Of a stretch of DNA of 64,000 bases, positions 52,905-62,069 are shown piece after piece; within the stretch, counting starts at the first letter, position 1; every line of letters starts with the position of its first letter. Source of the DNA: Hyphomonadaceae bacterium (GTDB lineage: Bacteria; Pseudomonadota; Alphaproteobacteria; Caulobacterales; Hyphomonadaceae); contig JANSWU010000005.1 in NCBI GenBank assembly GCA_024743315.1, forward strand, positions 310,001 through 374,000, read 5' to 3'. Both the position numbers and the translations under genes were made by a program. The notes beneath the pieces were generated by a model. That model did not search any database. It saw only the letters and a list, made by a program, of their open reading frames with translations, and was not told where the DNA came from.

Positions 52905-52971
52905 TGCGCAAATCTCAAATACTGCGCCAGTTTACGATAAATCACGTTAAGGTTGAATTACCCAATACGAG

Positions 52972-52997
52972 TCGCCCTGCCAAAGGGCAGGGCGACC
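52972..52997 (-). terminator. Hairpin, probable terminator of the acyl-CoA dehydrogenase pair
   Basis: Perfect 11-bp stem GTCGCCCTGCC / GGCAGGGCGAC with a 4-base loop, lying 25 bases after the minus-strand acyl-CoA dehydrogenase stop. The T run on the minus strand is poor, and TTTT is only present on the plus side. So it is a strong hairpin but a weak terminator by sequence. Confidence 0.5.
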
Positions 52998-53022
52998 AGG
53001 TTTTGCAAGTTTTAGGGGCGAT

Positions 53023-54225
53023 TTAGCCCTGTTTCAGCTCATCAAAGGGGATGTCTTTGTCGACCCGGACGTCTTGCGGCAAGCCGAGCACACGCTCTGC
53101 GATGATGTTCTTGAGGATTTCATCGGTGCCACCCGCAATCCGCAGGCCTGGCGCCCACATGAAGCTTTGCTGGAACAGACCATCAGCCGGCATGTCATCA
53201 CCGGTCATCAGGCCGTAATGGTCCTGCATCTCAATCGCCGAGTTACAGATATCCTGGAGCTGGTTGGCGGTGATGATTTTGCCAATCGAGTTCTCCGGGC
53301 CGGGCGTCTGGCCTTTGGACAGCGCCGTCTGGGTCCGCAGCTTGGTCAACTTGTAGCCTTGGGCTGCGACATACCAGTCGGCGAGATTGTCTCGGAAAGC
53401 GCTGTCACTGATCGTGCCGGCATCCTTGGCATAGGTCATGATCTCGGACCAGTCCGGCCCTGGCGATCCGCCGACAGCGAGACGCTCATTCATGAGAGTT
53501 ACGATCGCCACCTTCCAGCCTTGACCGACTTCGCCGAGCCGGTCGCTGTCCGGAATGCGGACATCGGTGAAATAGACCTCGTTGAACTCGCGGCCGCCGG
53601 AAGCCTGGTGGATCGGACGCGCTTCGACGCCTTGCTGTTTCATGTCCACGATGAACATGGTCAGGCCTTTATGCTTGGCGGCTTTCGGATCGGTCCGCAC
53701 CAAGAGGATGCCATAATCTGAATAGTGTGCGCCCGAGGTCCAAACTTTCTGGCCATTGATCACCCATTCATCGCCATCCTTGACGGCGCGGGTTTTCAGG
53801 CCCGCCACGTCAGATCCGGCGGACGGCTCAGAGAACAGCTGACACCAGATTTCCTCACCCATCAGCGCCTTTTGAACGTACCGCTTTTTATGCTCATCAG
53901 ACCCAAAGGCGATGACGGTTGGGATGCACATGCCAAGACCGATCGTGAACGGCCCTGTCGGCGCGTCGAACTTGCCTTCTTCCTGGCCCCAGATGACTTG
54001 CTGCATCGGCGTACCGCCACGGCCGCCCATCTCCTTCGGCCAGGTGATCTTGGCATAGCCAGCCTTGGCCTTGGTCGCTTGCCAGTCTTTGGCGCGCTTC
54101 ATGAACTCCTCACCAGAGACCCGCTGGCGCAAGGGTTTTGCGCCCTTTGGCTCGAGATGCTTTTCCAGAAACGAGCGCGCTTCCGCGCGGAATTCGGCTT
54201 CTTCAGTTGTATCGTTAAAATCCAT
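53023..54225 (-). CDS. Acyl-CoA dehydrogenase family protein
   Basis: 400 residues. The FAD and substrate blocks of the family: WCQLFSEPSAGSDVAGLKTRA, WVINGQKVWTSGAHYSDYGI, FNEVYFTDVRIP, and the C-terminal PGLRIAGGTDEILKNIIAERVLGLP. It introduces a double bond in acyl-CoA with FAD in the cytoplasm. The chain or sterol substrate is unknown. It forms a pair with the gene directly upstream, 17 bases apart, as in bile-acid or cholesterol-side-chain dehydrogenases that work as heteromers. That pairing is inference. Confidence 0.92.
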   Translation of the reverse strand: MDFNDTTEEAEFRAEARSFLEKHLEPKGAKPLRQRVSGEEFMKRAKDWQATKAKAGYAKITWPKEMGGRGGTPMQQVIWGQEEGKFDAPTGPFTIGLGMCIPTVIAFGSDEHKKRYVQKALMGEEIWCQLFSEPSAGSDVAGLKTRAVKDGDEWVINGQKVWTSGAHYSDYGILLVRTDPKAAKHKGLTMFIVDMKQQGVEARPIHQASGGREFNEVYFTDVRIPDSDRLGEVGQGWKVAIVTLMNERLAVGGSPGPDWSEIMTYAKDAGTISDSAFRDNLADWYVAAQGYKLTKLRTQTALSKGQTPGPENSIGKIITANQLQDICNSAIEMQDHYGLMTGDDMPADGLFQQSFMWAPGLRIAGGTDEILKNIIAERVLGLPQDVRVDKDIPFDELKQG

Positions 54226-54242
54226 CTGTCTATCTTCCGTTC

Positions 54243-55358
54243 CTAGGCCGCGTTCTTCATTTCAAGCGCGCGGACCAATTTCTCTTTCCAAACTTTCGGA
54301 GCACCGGCTTGCACCGCGAGCAATTTGGCTCTGCGATAAAACAAGTGGCAGTCCACTTCCCAAGTAAAGCCCATACCACCATGGGTTTGGATATTCTCCT
54401 TTGACGCGTACCAATAGGCTTCACTGGCCGCCAAACGAGCGGCTGCAGCCGCTTCGGGTAGTTCTGCTGCATCGGTCGACAGCGCCCAGGCGCCATAATA
54501 GCAGTTCGACCGCGCCACTTCGTTTTTGACATACATATCGGCGAGCTTGTGCTTGATCGCCTGATTGCCGCCAATCGGACGACCAAAGGCGTAGCGTTCC
54601 TTGGCATAATCGGTCGCCATTTCCAGGCAGCGCGTCGCCCCGCCCAATTGTTCAAAAGCCAACAAAACGGCGGCGCGGTTCATGATCGCATCATGCAGCT
54701 CAGCGCCTGCGCCTGCCTCGCCGAGGCGCTCTCCGGCGGCGCCATCAAATTTGATTTCGGCATGGCTGCGCGTCGGTTCAAGCGTTTTGACTGAAGTGCG
54801 TGTCACACCGTCGGCATTTAGGTCGACCAGAACCAAGCTGGCGCCGCTGCCTTCCTTGGCAAGGACGATCGCATGGGTGGCAACATCGCCGTCAGTCACA
54901 GGAATCTTGGTGCCGGACAGCTTGCTGCCATCAAAAGTAACGGAGAGTTTCGCCGGATCCGGATTGCCAGGACCTTCGCTCGCGGCATAGCATCCGATCA
55001 CGTCGCCGCTCGCCACACCCGGTAGGACGGCGCCTTTTTGAGCTTCGCTGCCAGCAATCATCAGGCCTTCTGCGAAGAAGTAGACCGAGCTCGCAAAAGG
55101 AACCGGGGCGAGCGCGCGACCCATTTCTTCGGCCAGCACACAGAGCTCCAACGCCCCGAGGCCGAGGCCACCATGCTCTTCTGGGATCGCAGTACCGAGC
55201 CAGCCCATTTCCTTCACTTTCTGCCAGACCCCTTCATGGTGGGATTTGTCATCATCATTCAGCACCTCGCGCACATGCTGCGTCGTACACTCCCCATCGA
55301 GGAATTTCCGCGCTTCATTGCCGAGGAATTTTTGATCATCTGAGAAGTCAAAATTCAT
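54243..55358 (-). CDS. Acyl-CoA dehydrogenase family protein, partner subunit
   Basis: 371 residues from ATG 55358 (MNFDFSDDQKFLGNEARKFL, the usual family start). GGAGG lies 11 bases upstream. Blocks: GWLGTAIPEEHGGLGLGALEL, GCYAASEGPGNPDPAKLSVT, RYAFGRPIGGNQAIKHKLADM, and IQTHGGMGFTWEVDCHLFYRRAK (C-terminal catalytic helices). The paired gene downstream supports a heteromeric enzyme. A frame of 26 codons before the start has no ribosome site. Confidence 0.92.
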   Translation of the reverse strand: MNFDFSDDQKFLGNEARKFLDGECTTQHVREVLNDDDKSHHEGVWQKVKEMGWLGTAIPEEHGGLGLGALELCVLAEEMGRALAPVPFASSVYFFAEGLMIAGSEAQKGAVLPGVASGDVIGCYAASEGPGNPDPAKLSVTFDGSKLSGTKIPVTDGDVATHAIVLAKEGSGASLVLVDLNADGVTRTSVKTLEPTRSHAEIKFDGAAGERLGEAGAGAELHDAIMNRAAVLLAFEQLGGATRCLEMATDYAKERYAFGRPIGGNQAIKHKLADMYVKNEVARSNCYYGAWALSTDAAELPEAAAAARLAASEAYWYASKENIQTHGGMGFTWEVDCHLFYRRAKLLAVQAGAPKVWKEKLVRALEMKNAA

Positions 55359-55537
55359 GGCCCAACCGGCCTCCCTGTCATTTCTTATGGCACGGACAAT
55401 AGCGCGGTTGACGTGCACGGAAACCCGTGACGCCACGGTAGGCTCCGCCCGCGGAAACTGCAGCGCTCACAAACCTATGATTGCAAGGCCGAACAGGATG
55501 TCTAAATGAAAGGAAACGCTCCCAGAAAGGTTCTTTC

Positions 55538-58102
55538 ATGCGCACGGAAACGCCGGTCCAAATCAAGCTCGCAGACTATACCCCTTATCCCTTCGCAATC
55601 GATCAGGTTGACATGGTCTTTGAGCTGGAACCAAGCGCTACCAAGGTCCGCACGCGCATGCAGGTCCGTCGCCTCAGCGCCGGGGACTTCGTGCTCGACG
55701 GTGTGGATCTTGAATTACATTGGATTGCGGTCGACGGAACTGCGCTGGATCTCGACTCCTTCGACCATGATGATGAGCGATTGACCTTGAAAGAAGCGCC
55801 CGACGCATTCACGCTCGAAACCGTTGTGACAATCGATCCGTCGGCAAACACGGCCCTTTCAGGCCTGTACATTTCCGGCGGGCGTTTTTGTTCGCAATGC
55901 GAGAGTATCGGATTTCGGCGGATCACTTACTGGCCAGACCGTCCGGACGTGATGAGCCGATTTAAAGTCCGTATCGAAGCCAATAAGGGCGATTATCCGA
56001 TCCTGCTGTCTAATGGCACTTTGGGCGAAACCGGCGATCTTGAGGATGGACGCCACTTCGCCGAATGGGATGATCCGCACCTCAAGCCGTCTTATCTGTT
56101 TGCACTGTGTGCCGGAGACTATGACGTCTATCGCGACACGTTCACCACGATGAGCGGGGCTGAGATCGATCTTGCTGTCCATGTCGACAAGGGCGATGGC
56201 GCGCGCGCGGCCTGGGCCATGGAAAGCCTCAAAGCTTCGATGAAGTGGGATGAAGATGTGTTCGCGCGCGAGTATGATCTTGGCGTGTTCAACATCGTGG
56301 CCGTTCGCGATTTCAATTTCGGGGCGATGGAGAATAAGGGCCTCAATATCTTCAATTCAGCCTATGTCCTGGCCGACGAAGCGACCGCAACCGATGCCGA
56401 CTTCGAAGCGATTGAGAGCATTGTCGGGCACGAATACTTCCATAACTGGACCGGCAATCGGATCACCTGCCGCGACTGGTTTCAGCTCTGCTTAAAAGAA
56501 GGCCTGACCGTCTTCCGGGATCAGGAATTCAGCGCCGATATGCGCTCGCGCCCGGTCCAGCGGATCAAGGACGTCATTCGTCTGCGCGCTCGGCAATTTG
56601 CTGAAGATGCCGGCCCACTCGCCCACCAGGTGCGCCCGGACAGTTATGCCAGCATCGACAATCTCTACACGGCGACGGTCTATGAGAAAGGCGCGGAACT
56701 TATTCGTATGCTCAAAACGCTGATCGGCGACGACGCCTTTGCCAAAGGCATGCAGATCTACTTTGATCGGCATGATGGTGAAGCCACGACGATTGAGCAT
56801 TTCTATAAATGTTTCGAAGATGCGAGCGGTCAGGATCTTTCCAATTTCCGGCGCTGGTATAGCCAACCGGGTACGCCGACGATCATAGCCACCGAAATCT
56901 GGGACGAAGATAGCGGTACGCTGACGGTGATGCTCAACCAGTCCAACCCAAAAACGCCCGGCAATGATGCGCCCAAGCCTTTGCCGATGCCGCTACGCGT
57001 GGCGGCTTTCAGTGAAACCGGCGACCCCCTTGAAGACCTCACCTTGCTGATTGAAGACAGCGAGACGGTTTGGTCGATCAAAAGCGAAGCAGGTCGCCCG
57101 TTGGTCTCGCTCAATCGTGGATTTTCGGCACCGATCCGCCTGGATCACCAAATTAACGACACGCATCGCCTGGCGGTTGCCAGCGTCGACACCGACCCGT
57201 TTAACCAATGGGATGCCCTGCAAGCCTTGGTGAAGAAGGATATTCTGGCGCTCGCCTATAATCAGAAAGCGGCGCCTGATACGGCCATTGTCGACGCGAT
57301 CGCTGCCGCCGTTCGAGCCAATCTGGCGGACCCCGCTTTTGCTGCGCTGTTGACGCGTCTGCCGGATGTTGGCGAGCTTTTCCTGGAGCACAAGCCGGCC
57401 AATCCAAAAGCCCTCGCGGATGCCCGCAAGACCGTTCAGATCGCGCTGGCCAGTGCCTTGCGGGCCGATGCCGCGGACTTTCTCGCCCAGCCTTCGCCAA
57501 GCCCGTTTCGGTCTGACGCCGCGCAGTCAGGCATCCGCGCCTTGCGAAGTGCGTTTATTGTGCTGCTGGGCGCCTTGGGTGAGGCCGAGGATGCCGCGCT
57601 CAAATCGATATTTGACCAAGCCAGCAATATGACGGAAAGCCTCGCCAGTTTGCGGGCTTTGTGTGTGGCAGACGGCGCATCAAAGGCTGACGCCGTGGCG
57701 CAGTTTGAAACGAAATGGGCTGACAACGAATTGGTGCTCGACAAATGGTTCGCGGTACAGGCGGGGACCGGGAAGAGTGACGACATATCTGCGCTACTTG
57801 AACATCCGAAATTCGATATCAGCAATCCCAATCGGGTGCGCTCTGTAATTGCCGTCTTTGCCATGCAAAACCTCGAAGCCTTCCACGCTGCAGATGGATC
57901 TGGCTATGGAGTGACCGCCGATGTGATCAAGCGGGCCGACCAGATCAATCCAGCGCTAGCCGCACGACTTTTGACGGCGTTCGAACAGTGGCGATCGCTG
58001 GAGCCGAAAGCCCGCGCGGTGGCCGAGGCGACATTGAAAGACCTTGCTGCCGGCGACCTCTCCAAAAACGCTTCTGACATCATCACGCGAACCCTGAACT
58101 AG
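55538..58102 (+). CDS. pepN: Aminopeptidase N
   Basis: 854 residues, near E. coli PepN (870). The exopeptidase GAMENKGLNIFN motif lies at about 262, and the zinc site HEYFHNWTGNRITC (HExxH, about 298) has the downstream Glu in LKEGLTVFRDQEFSAD. The C-terminal helical domain follows. The cytoplasmic zinc enzyme removes N-terminal residues from peptides. ATG 55538 begins MRTETPVQIKLADYTPYPF and has AGAAAGG upstream. A 19-codon in-frame extension lacks that. The gene shares the 179-base intergenic region with the divergent dehydrogenase pair. Confidence 0.96.
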   Translation: MRTETPVQIKLADYTPYPFAIDQVDMVFELEPSATKVRTRMQVRRLSAGDFVLDGVDLELHWIAVDGTALDLDSFDHDDERLTLKEAPDAFTLETVVTIDPSANTALSGLYISGGRFCSQCESIGFRRITYWPDRPDVMSRFKVRIEANKGDYPILLSNGTLGETGDLEDGRHFAEWDDPHLKPSYLFALCAGDYDVYRDTFTTMSGAEIDLAVHVDKGDGARAAWAMESLKASMKWDEDVFAREYDLGVFNIVAVRDFNFGAMENKGLNIFNSAYVLADEATATDADFEAIESIVGHEYFHNWTGNRITCRDWFQLCLKEGLTVFRDQEFSADMRSRPVQRIKDVIRLRARQFAEDAGPLAHQVRPDSYASIDNLYTATVYEKGAELIRMLKTLIGDDAFAKGMQIYFDRHDGEATTIEHFYKCFEDASGQDLSNFRRWYSQPGTPTIIATEIWDEDSGTLTVMLNQSNPKTPGNDAPKPLPMPLRVAAFSETGDPLEDLTLLIEDSETVWSIKSEAGRPLVSLNRGFSAPIRLDHQINDTHRLAVASVDTDPFNQWDALQALVKKDILALAYNQKAAPDTAIVDAIAAAVRANLADPAFAALLTRLPDVGELFLEHKPANPKALADARKTVQIALASALRADAADFLAQPSPSPFRSDAAQSGIRALRSAFIVLLGALGEAEDAALKSIFDQASNMTESLASLRALCVADGASKADAVAQFETKWADNELVLDKWFAVQAGTGKSDDISALLEHPKFDISNPNRVRSVIAVFAMQNLEAFHAADGSGYGVTADVIKRADQINPALAARLLTAFEQWRSLEPKARAVAEATLKDLAAGDLSKNASDIITRTLN

Positions 58103-58119
58103 CCGGATACGGCGCGTCA

Positions 58120-58155
58120 GAATCGTGCCATTGGTTAACCAATCCTGAACTTTCC
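58120..58155 (+). promoter_or_regulatory. GANTC site and CtrA-like motif upstream of the kinase gene
   Basis: GAATC (58120-58124, a CcrM methylation site) is followed by the perfect palindrome ATTGGTTAACCAAT (58130-58143). Its GTTAA-N7-TGAAC reading (58134-58150) is close to the CtrA box TTAA-N7-TTAA (one half-site is degenerate). This is the layout of cell-cycle-controlled genes in Caulobacter relatives. It is a motif match only. Confidence 0.45.
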
Positions 58156-58216
58156 ATCTGGAGAGTGTTGGCTGAGCAAGGCGTCCAAGAGAGACGCAAT
58201 CAGAGAGGTGCGGGCT

Positions 58217-60523
58217 GTGGCGCGTCAAAAAGCCAAAGCTGGAAAAGCCCGGAAAACGGGACATGGACGCTCGCGCCCAAGTCTCAGCCTGACCAAGGCG
58301 CTCGGCCTGATCATTCTGATCGAAGGCGTCGCACTTGGTCTGAAAGCCTATGATGACCGCCAACGTATGCTTGAGGCCAAGCAGGTCGAGACGCATCGCG
58401 AGGCGTTAGCAGTATCGGAACGGATCAGCGGTAAAGTGGCGACGGTCGAACAGACTTTGCGGCTCGGCTATCAAGCCGGATGGAGCCCGGCGCAAACCGC
58501 GCGCTCACTTGCTGACATCGATCTGTCTGCGACCATGGCGGATGCGTTGACGGCGCGGGACGGGTCGCGATTGCGAGCAGCGGGCGAAAAAGCCTCAGAA
58601 CTGCTCGCCTCCAACGAAATCGCAGGTCTCGCGCAATCTGGTGATCTCATCATTGTTTACGACCCAGAGTCCGGCAGTTCGCGATTGGCTGCGATCGAGG
58701 CCAGCAAATGGCTGCCGGAGACGATTGGCGCGCGTTCGCTCGCCTTGCAACCCGGCCGATTTGACAGTGGCCAGGTGCTCTCCGCCCGAGATGTCTCGGC
58801 ATGTTCGTCAATCGCAGGCGCGAACCTGTCTGTTTGTGTGCGCACTCAGTTTCCGCTCATGTCTCGGTCCGCGATGATCGATCTCGTCATCTATGCGCTG
58901 CTTTTGCTGGGACCGGCGCTGGCCATCCTTGGCCTGTTTCGCTTGTTCGAACAGCGCCGGGTTGAATCAGAAGCGTTTGAAGGCGAGGCAACCCGTGCTG
59001 GCCGCATTCTGAAAACCGTTCTGCACCAATCGCGCGCCGGATTCTGGTCCTGGGATTTCAAGACAGAGCGGTTCGAACTAAGCGAAGAGGCGGCCAAGCT
59101 GCTGGGCCTCAAAGGCGAAACCGACATCTCCAAAGACGAGTTCATGAGCCTGGTGCATCAAGACCAGTTCGAGGCCGTTGAACAATCGCTCGAAACCCTG
59201 CAGGAGCGCGGGTTTTTACGCCAGGTCTTCGCCAATAAGGATAAATCGGTTTGGCTCGATATGCGTGCCGAACCCGATGAAACCCAAGGCGCTTTGAACG
59301 GGGTCTTGCGTGATGTCACTGAAACCAAAGTGGCCCTGGCGCGTACGCGTCAAGCCGAGAACCGGTTGCGCAGTGCGTTGGAAGGCTTTTCTGGTCCGTT
59401 CGCTTTGTGGGATCGGCGCAAACGTTTGATCTATTGGAACCGCGCTTTTGTGCGTGTGTTCGGCCTCGAACCGACCGTGCGCGCTGGCATGGGCTATGAC
59501 ACGGTGATGTTGTCGCAAGCGGCAAATGTGCTCGAGCGGCGTCCCAATGACCGGGATGACAAGGCTGAAATCATCAAGATTCGGGACGGCCAATGGTTCA
59601 AGATTGTCGAGCGCGCGACGCAATCTGGCGGGTTGATCACCATGGGCCTGGATGTTTCCAGCGATGTTCGAAATGAGGTCGAGCTGACGCGCCAGCAGGC
59701 GAAGCTGCGGAAACTCGTGGCCGAGCTGGAGCGGTCTGAAACCAAGACCGCCGAGCTCACGCGGAACCTGCAAAAAGAGAAGCAGAATGCCGAGCGCTCG
59801 GCCAATTCAAAAAGCGCATTCCTCGCCAATATGAGCCATGAACTGCGCACGCCGCTCAACGCCATTAATGGTTTTTCCGAGATCCTGGTCGATGAAATGT
59901 ATGGGCCACTCGGCGATGAGCGGTATAAGGAATACGCTCAGGATATTCTTGCGTCCGGCAAACATCTGCTCGACATGATCACCGATATTCTCGACATGGC
60001 AAAAATCGAAGCCGGCAAGATGACGGTCGAGTTGCAGCCAATTGATATTACTGACCCCGTCGATGCCGCGGTCCGCATGATACGGCGTCGGGCCGAGGAA
60101 AAAGGGATTCAATTGCGCCTGGTGGCCAATCCGGGCTTGCCTCTGGTGGAGGCCGACCACCGCGCGATTCGTCAGATGATCCTCAACCTGGTCTCAAATG
60201 CGATCAAATTCACCGATGAGGGCGGAGAAATCCGTGTCACTGTCGACCAGAAAGAGAACGAATTACGCGTGGCCGTGCGCGACAATGGCATCGGCATTCC
60301 CGCAGATGCGTTACCGCGCCTCGGGCAGCCGTTTGAACAAGTGAGCGATACCCGCGACCGAAATTATGACGGCACCGGGCTCGGCCTGGCGCTGACCAAG
60401 TCATTTGCGGAAATGCATGGCGGTCGCTTGATCATTGCCAGCGAGGCTGGGCGCGGCACACAGGTCAGTTTCTTCCTGCCCGTGCCGGCGCATCAGACCA
60501 AGTCATCAAGCTCTGTCGCTTAA
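58217..60523 (+). CDS. Membrane sensor histidine kinase, PleC/DivJ-like
   Basis: 768 residues from GTG 58217, which has AGAGAGG 8 bases upstream (a GTG nine bases earlier is in frame but poorly placed). Two membrane helices (about 25-45 and 220-242) flank a periplasmic domain. PAS-type modules follow (about 270-375 and 390-485), then a coiled coil, the HisKA box with the phosphorylated His in FLANMSHELRTPLNAINGF (about 540) and the ATPase with N, G1, G2 boxes (LNLVSNAIKF, DNGIGIPA, GTGLGLAL). No receiver domain. The HisKA sequence is closest to PleC/PdhS cell-fate kinases, which control DivK. Confidence 0.9.
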   Translation: MARQKAKAGKARKTGHGRSRPSLSLTKALGLIILIEGVALGLKAYDDRQRMLEAKQVETHREALAVSERISGKVATVEQTLRLGYQAGWSPAQTARSLADIDLSATMADALTARDGSRLRAAGEKASELLASNEIAGLAQSGDLIIVYDPESGSSRLAAIEASKWLPETIGARSLALQPGRFDSGQVLSARDVSACSSIAGANLSVCVRTQFPLMSRSAMIDLVIYALLLLGPALAILGLFRLFEQRRVESEAFEGEATRAGRILKTVLHQSRAGFWSWDFKTERFELSEEAAKLLGLKGETDISKDEFMSLVHQDQFEAVEQSLETLQERGFLRQVFANKDKSVWLDMRAEPDETQGALNGVLRDVTETKVALARTRQAENRLRSALEGFSGPFALWDRRKRLIYWNRAFVRVFGLEPTVRAGMGYDTVMLSQAANVLERRPNDRDDKAEIIKIRDGQWFKIVERATQSGGLITMGLDVSSDVRNEVELTRQQAKLRKLVAELERSETKTAELTRNLQKEKQNAERSANSKSAFLANMSHELRTPLNAINGFSEILVDEMYGPLGDERYKEYAQDILASGKHLLDMITDILDMAKIEAGKMTVELQPIDITDPVDAAVRMIRRRAEEKGIQLRLVANPGLPLVEADHRAIRQMILNLVSNAIKFTDEGGEIRVTVDQKENELRVAVRDNGIGIPADALPRLGQPFEQVSDTRDRNYDGTGLGLALTKSFAEMHGGRLIIASEAGRGTQVSFFLPVPAHQTKSSSSVA

Positions 60524-61104
60524 GACGTAGAAGGCAAGGTTGCGATGGCAAAGGCGGTGGCTTGCGCCGCACATTCAGAGGCCGCAGCGCGAAGCGCGTT
60601 CGCCCGATCTGACGCATTTCGTGAAGTTGCAGACTGTTCGGATTGAACTTCAGACCGGGCCAGAAGCGAACGATCGCGCGTCGCGATCAGGCTGACTTTC
60701 ATCTTGCAGATCGCGGTTTCCCCTTCGAGCCGCAACACTGAGAGTTCGCTCGCCAGTTCGTAATCTGTGAGCACGCCGAGTTCCGGGAGTAGGGCATTGC
60801 CAGGCTCGCCAGATTTAAAGCTGTCAATCATCGCAAGCTGGATCTGCCGGGTGGCCGGACCTGACCATTCAACGCCCGGGACCATACGCAGGCCGCCATC
60901 TTCGCCTTTACTGACCATGCCTTGTCCGCCAATCAAACGCGGCGCCTCGGGTTCGCGCACGATCAGATTATGCTGCAGTCCAGCATGGCTGGACTTGGCT
61001 TCGATGCGATACAGTGCGTCCGGCGCGGTTGGTTCAGGAAGCACCGAAACGCACGCCGTTAGCGCGAGGAATGACAGGCCAAAGGCGACAGTTTTCAAGA
61101 ACAT
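60520..61104 (-). CDS. ABC-type transport auxiliary lipoprotein (PqiC/MlaB-associated type)
   Basis: 194 residues. The lipobox is LALTAC (Cys about residue 18). The mature part has the auxiliary-lipoprotein pattern: DALYRIEAKS, LIVREPEAPRLIGGQGM, GVEWSGPATRQIQLAMIDSF, LLPELGVLTDYELASEL and a Cys pair. It likely bridges the MlaD ring to the outer membrane. The ATG overlaps the mlaD stop by one base (TAATG), so the genes are coupled. The stop overlaps the kinase gene stop by four bases. Confidence 0.82.
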   Translation of the reverse strand: MFLKTVAFGLSFLALTACVSVLPEPTAPDALYRIEAKSSHAGLQHNLIVREPEAPRLIGGQGMVSKGEDGGLRMVPGVEWSGPATRQIQLAMIDSFKSGEPGNALLPELGVLTDYELASELSVLRLEGETAICKMKVSLIATRDRSLLARSEVQSEQSATSRNASDRANALRAAASECAAQATAFAIATLPSTS

Positions 61105-62069
61105 TAGCGCGGATCCTCATATGGCAGCGGCTTGCCAACCACCAGGCCTTGGGGGTTTTGCTCCAATTCACGGGTGAGGCGGTCGAGACGCGCGATCAAG
61201 ACCCGTAATTCCTGAGCGGCAAGACCGGTCTGCTGGACCGTGTCTGACGCGCCGCCTTCAACCAGAAGGGTCGCCGCCTGGATCGCCTTGCGGCTTTCGG
61301 TGAGCATTTCGCCAGCATTGCCCGTGGCGCCATTAAGCTCTTCGACAAGGGCTTTCAATTCAGTATTCAGGCTCACGAGCTCGCGATCAAGCGAGGCGGC
61401 GACCGATGTGATGTCGGTTGAAGCTTCGCTGAGATTGATCCCCGCCCGCTCCAAGGACGCGAGCGTGTCGATGGATTGGGCCAGCAAGGCGGCATCTTCG
61501 GCGGAGATCTCATTGGTAATATCGCGAATATTCGCCAACGTCTCCGACATTGCGGCAATGTTTTCATCGGTCAGCAATTGGCTCAACTGGTCGATCGTGA
61601 CGCTGGCCTGACCGACAATTTCAGCGCCACCATCAAACAAGGCGACCAGTGGGGTCTCGCCTGCCTGAATGACCGGCACATCCTCATATGGCGCGGGCAA
61701 GAGCGGGCCGGCATCATCGCTGCCGGCATTGATCTGCACGAATGTGACCCCGGTAATGCCAGCAAAGTCGATAATTGCGGTCGAGTCGGTTTTGACCGGG
61801 GTGGAACGATCCACCCGCAAACGCGCCCGGACCCGGGACGCATCGCGCCGGTCAATACGGACGGTTTCCACTTCGCCCACCTTGATCCCGATATAGCGGA
61901 CCGAGGCGCCTTCTTCCAAACTCACCGGGCCGGGAAACACGACGTCATAAATGGAATAGTCACGATTAAACTGGGATGATCCGAGCCAGAGCGTGAAGCC
62001 GATAACAGCCGCGGCCGCCATCAGCACGAAGGCCCCGATCAGAGCGTAATTGGCACGTGTTTCCATCAT
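61104..62069 (-). CDS. mlaD: MlaD-family lipid-transport substrate-binding protein
   Basis: 321 residues. One N-terminal membrane helix (about 8-28, ALIGAFVLMAAAAVIGFTLWL), then the MCE/MlaD domain at about 38-115 (YDVVFPGPVSLEEGASVRYIG, VGEVETVRI). A long helical C-terminal part (about 150-310) holds heptad stretches (ISAEDAALLAQSIDTLASLER, EELNGATGNAGEMLTESR). It forms a hexameric tunnel passing phospholipid. It starts in a 4-base ATGA overlap with mlaF. Confidence 0.9.
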   Translation of the reverse strand: MMETRANYALIGAFVLMAAAAVIGFTLWLGSSQFNRDYSIYDVVFPGPVSLEEGASVRYIGIKVGEVETVRIDRRDASRVRARLRVDRSTPVKTDSTAIIDFAGITGVTFVQINAGSDDAGPLLPAPYEDVPVIQAGETPLVALFDGGAEIVGQASVTIDQLSQLLTDENIAAMSETLANIRDITNEISAEDAALLAQSIDTLASLERAGINLSEASTDITSVAASLDRELVSLNTELKALVEELNGATGNAGEMLTESRKAIQAATLLVEGGASDTVQQTGLAAQELRVLIARLDRLTRELEQNPQGLVVGKPLPYEDPR

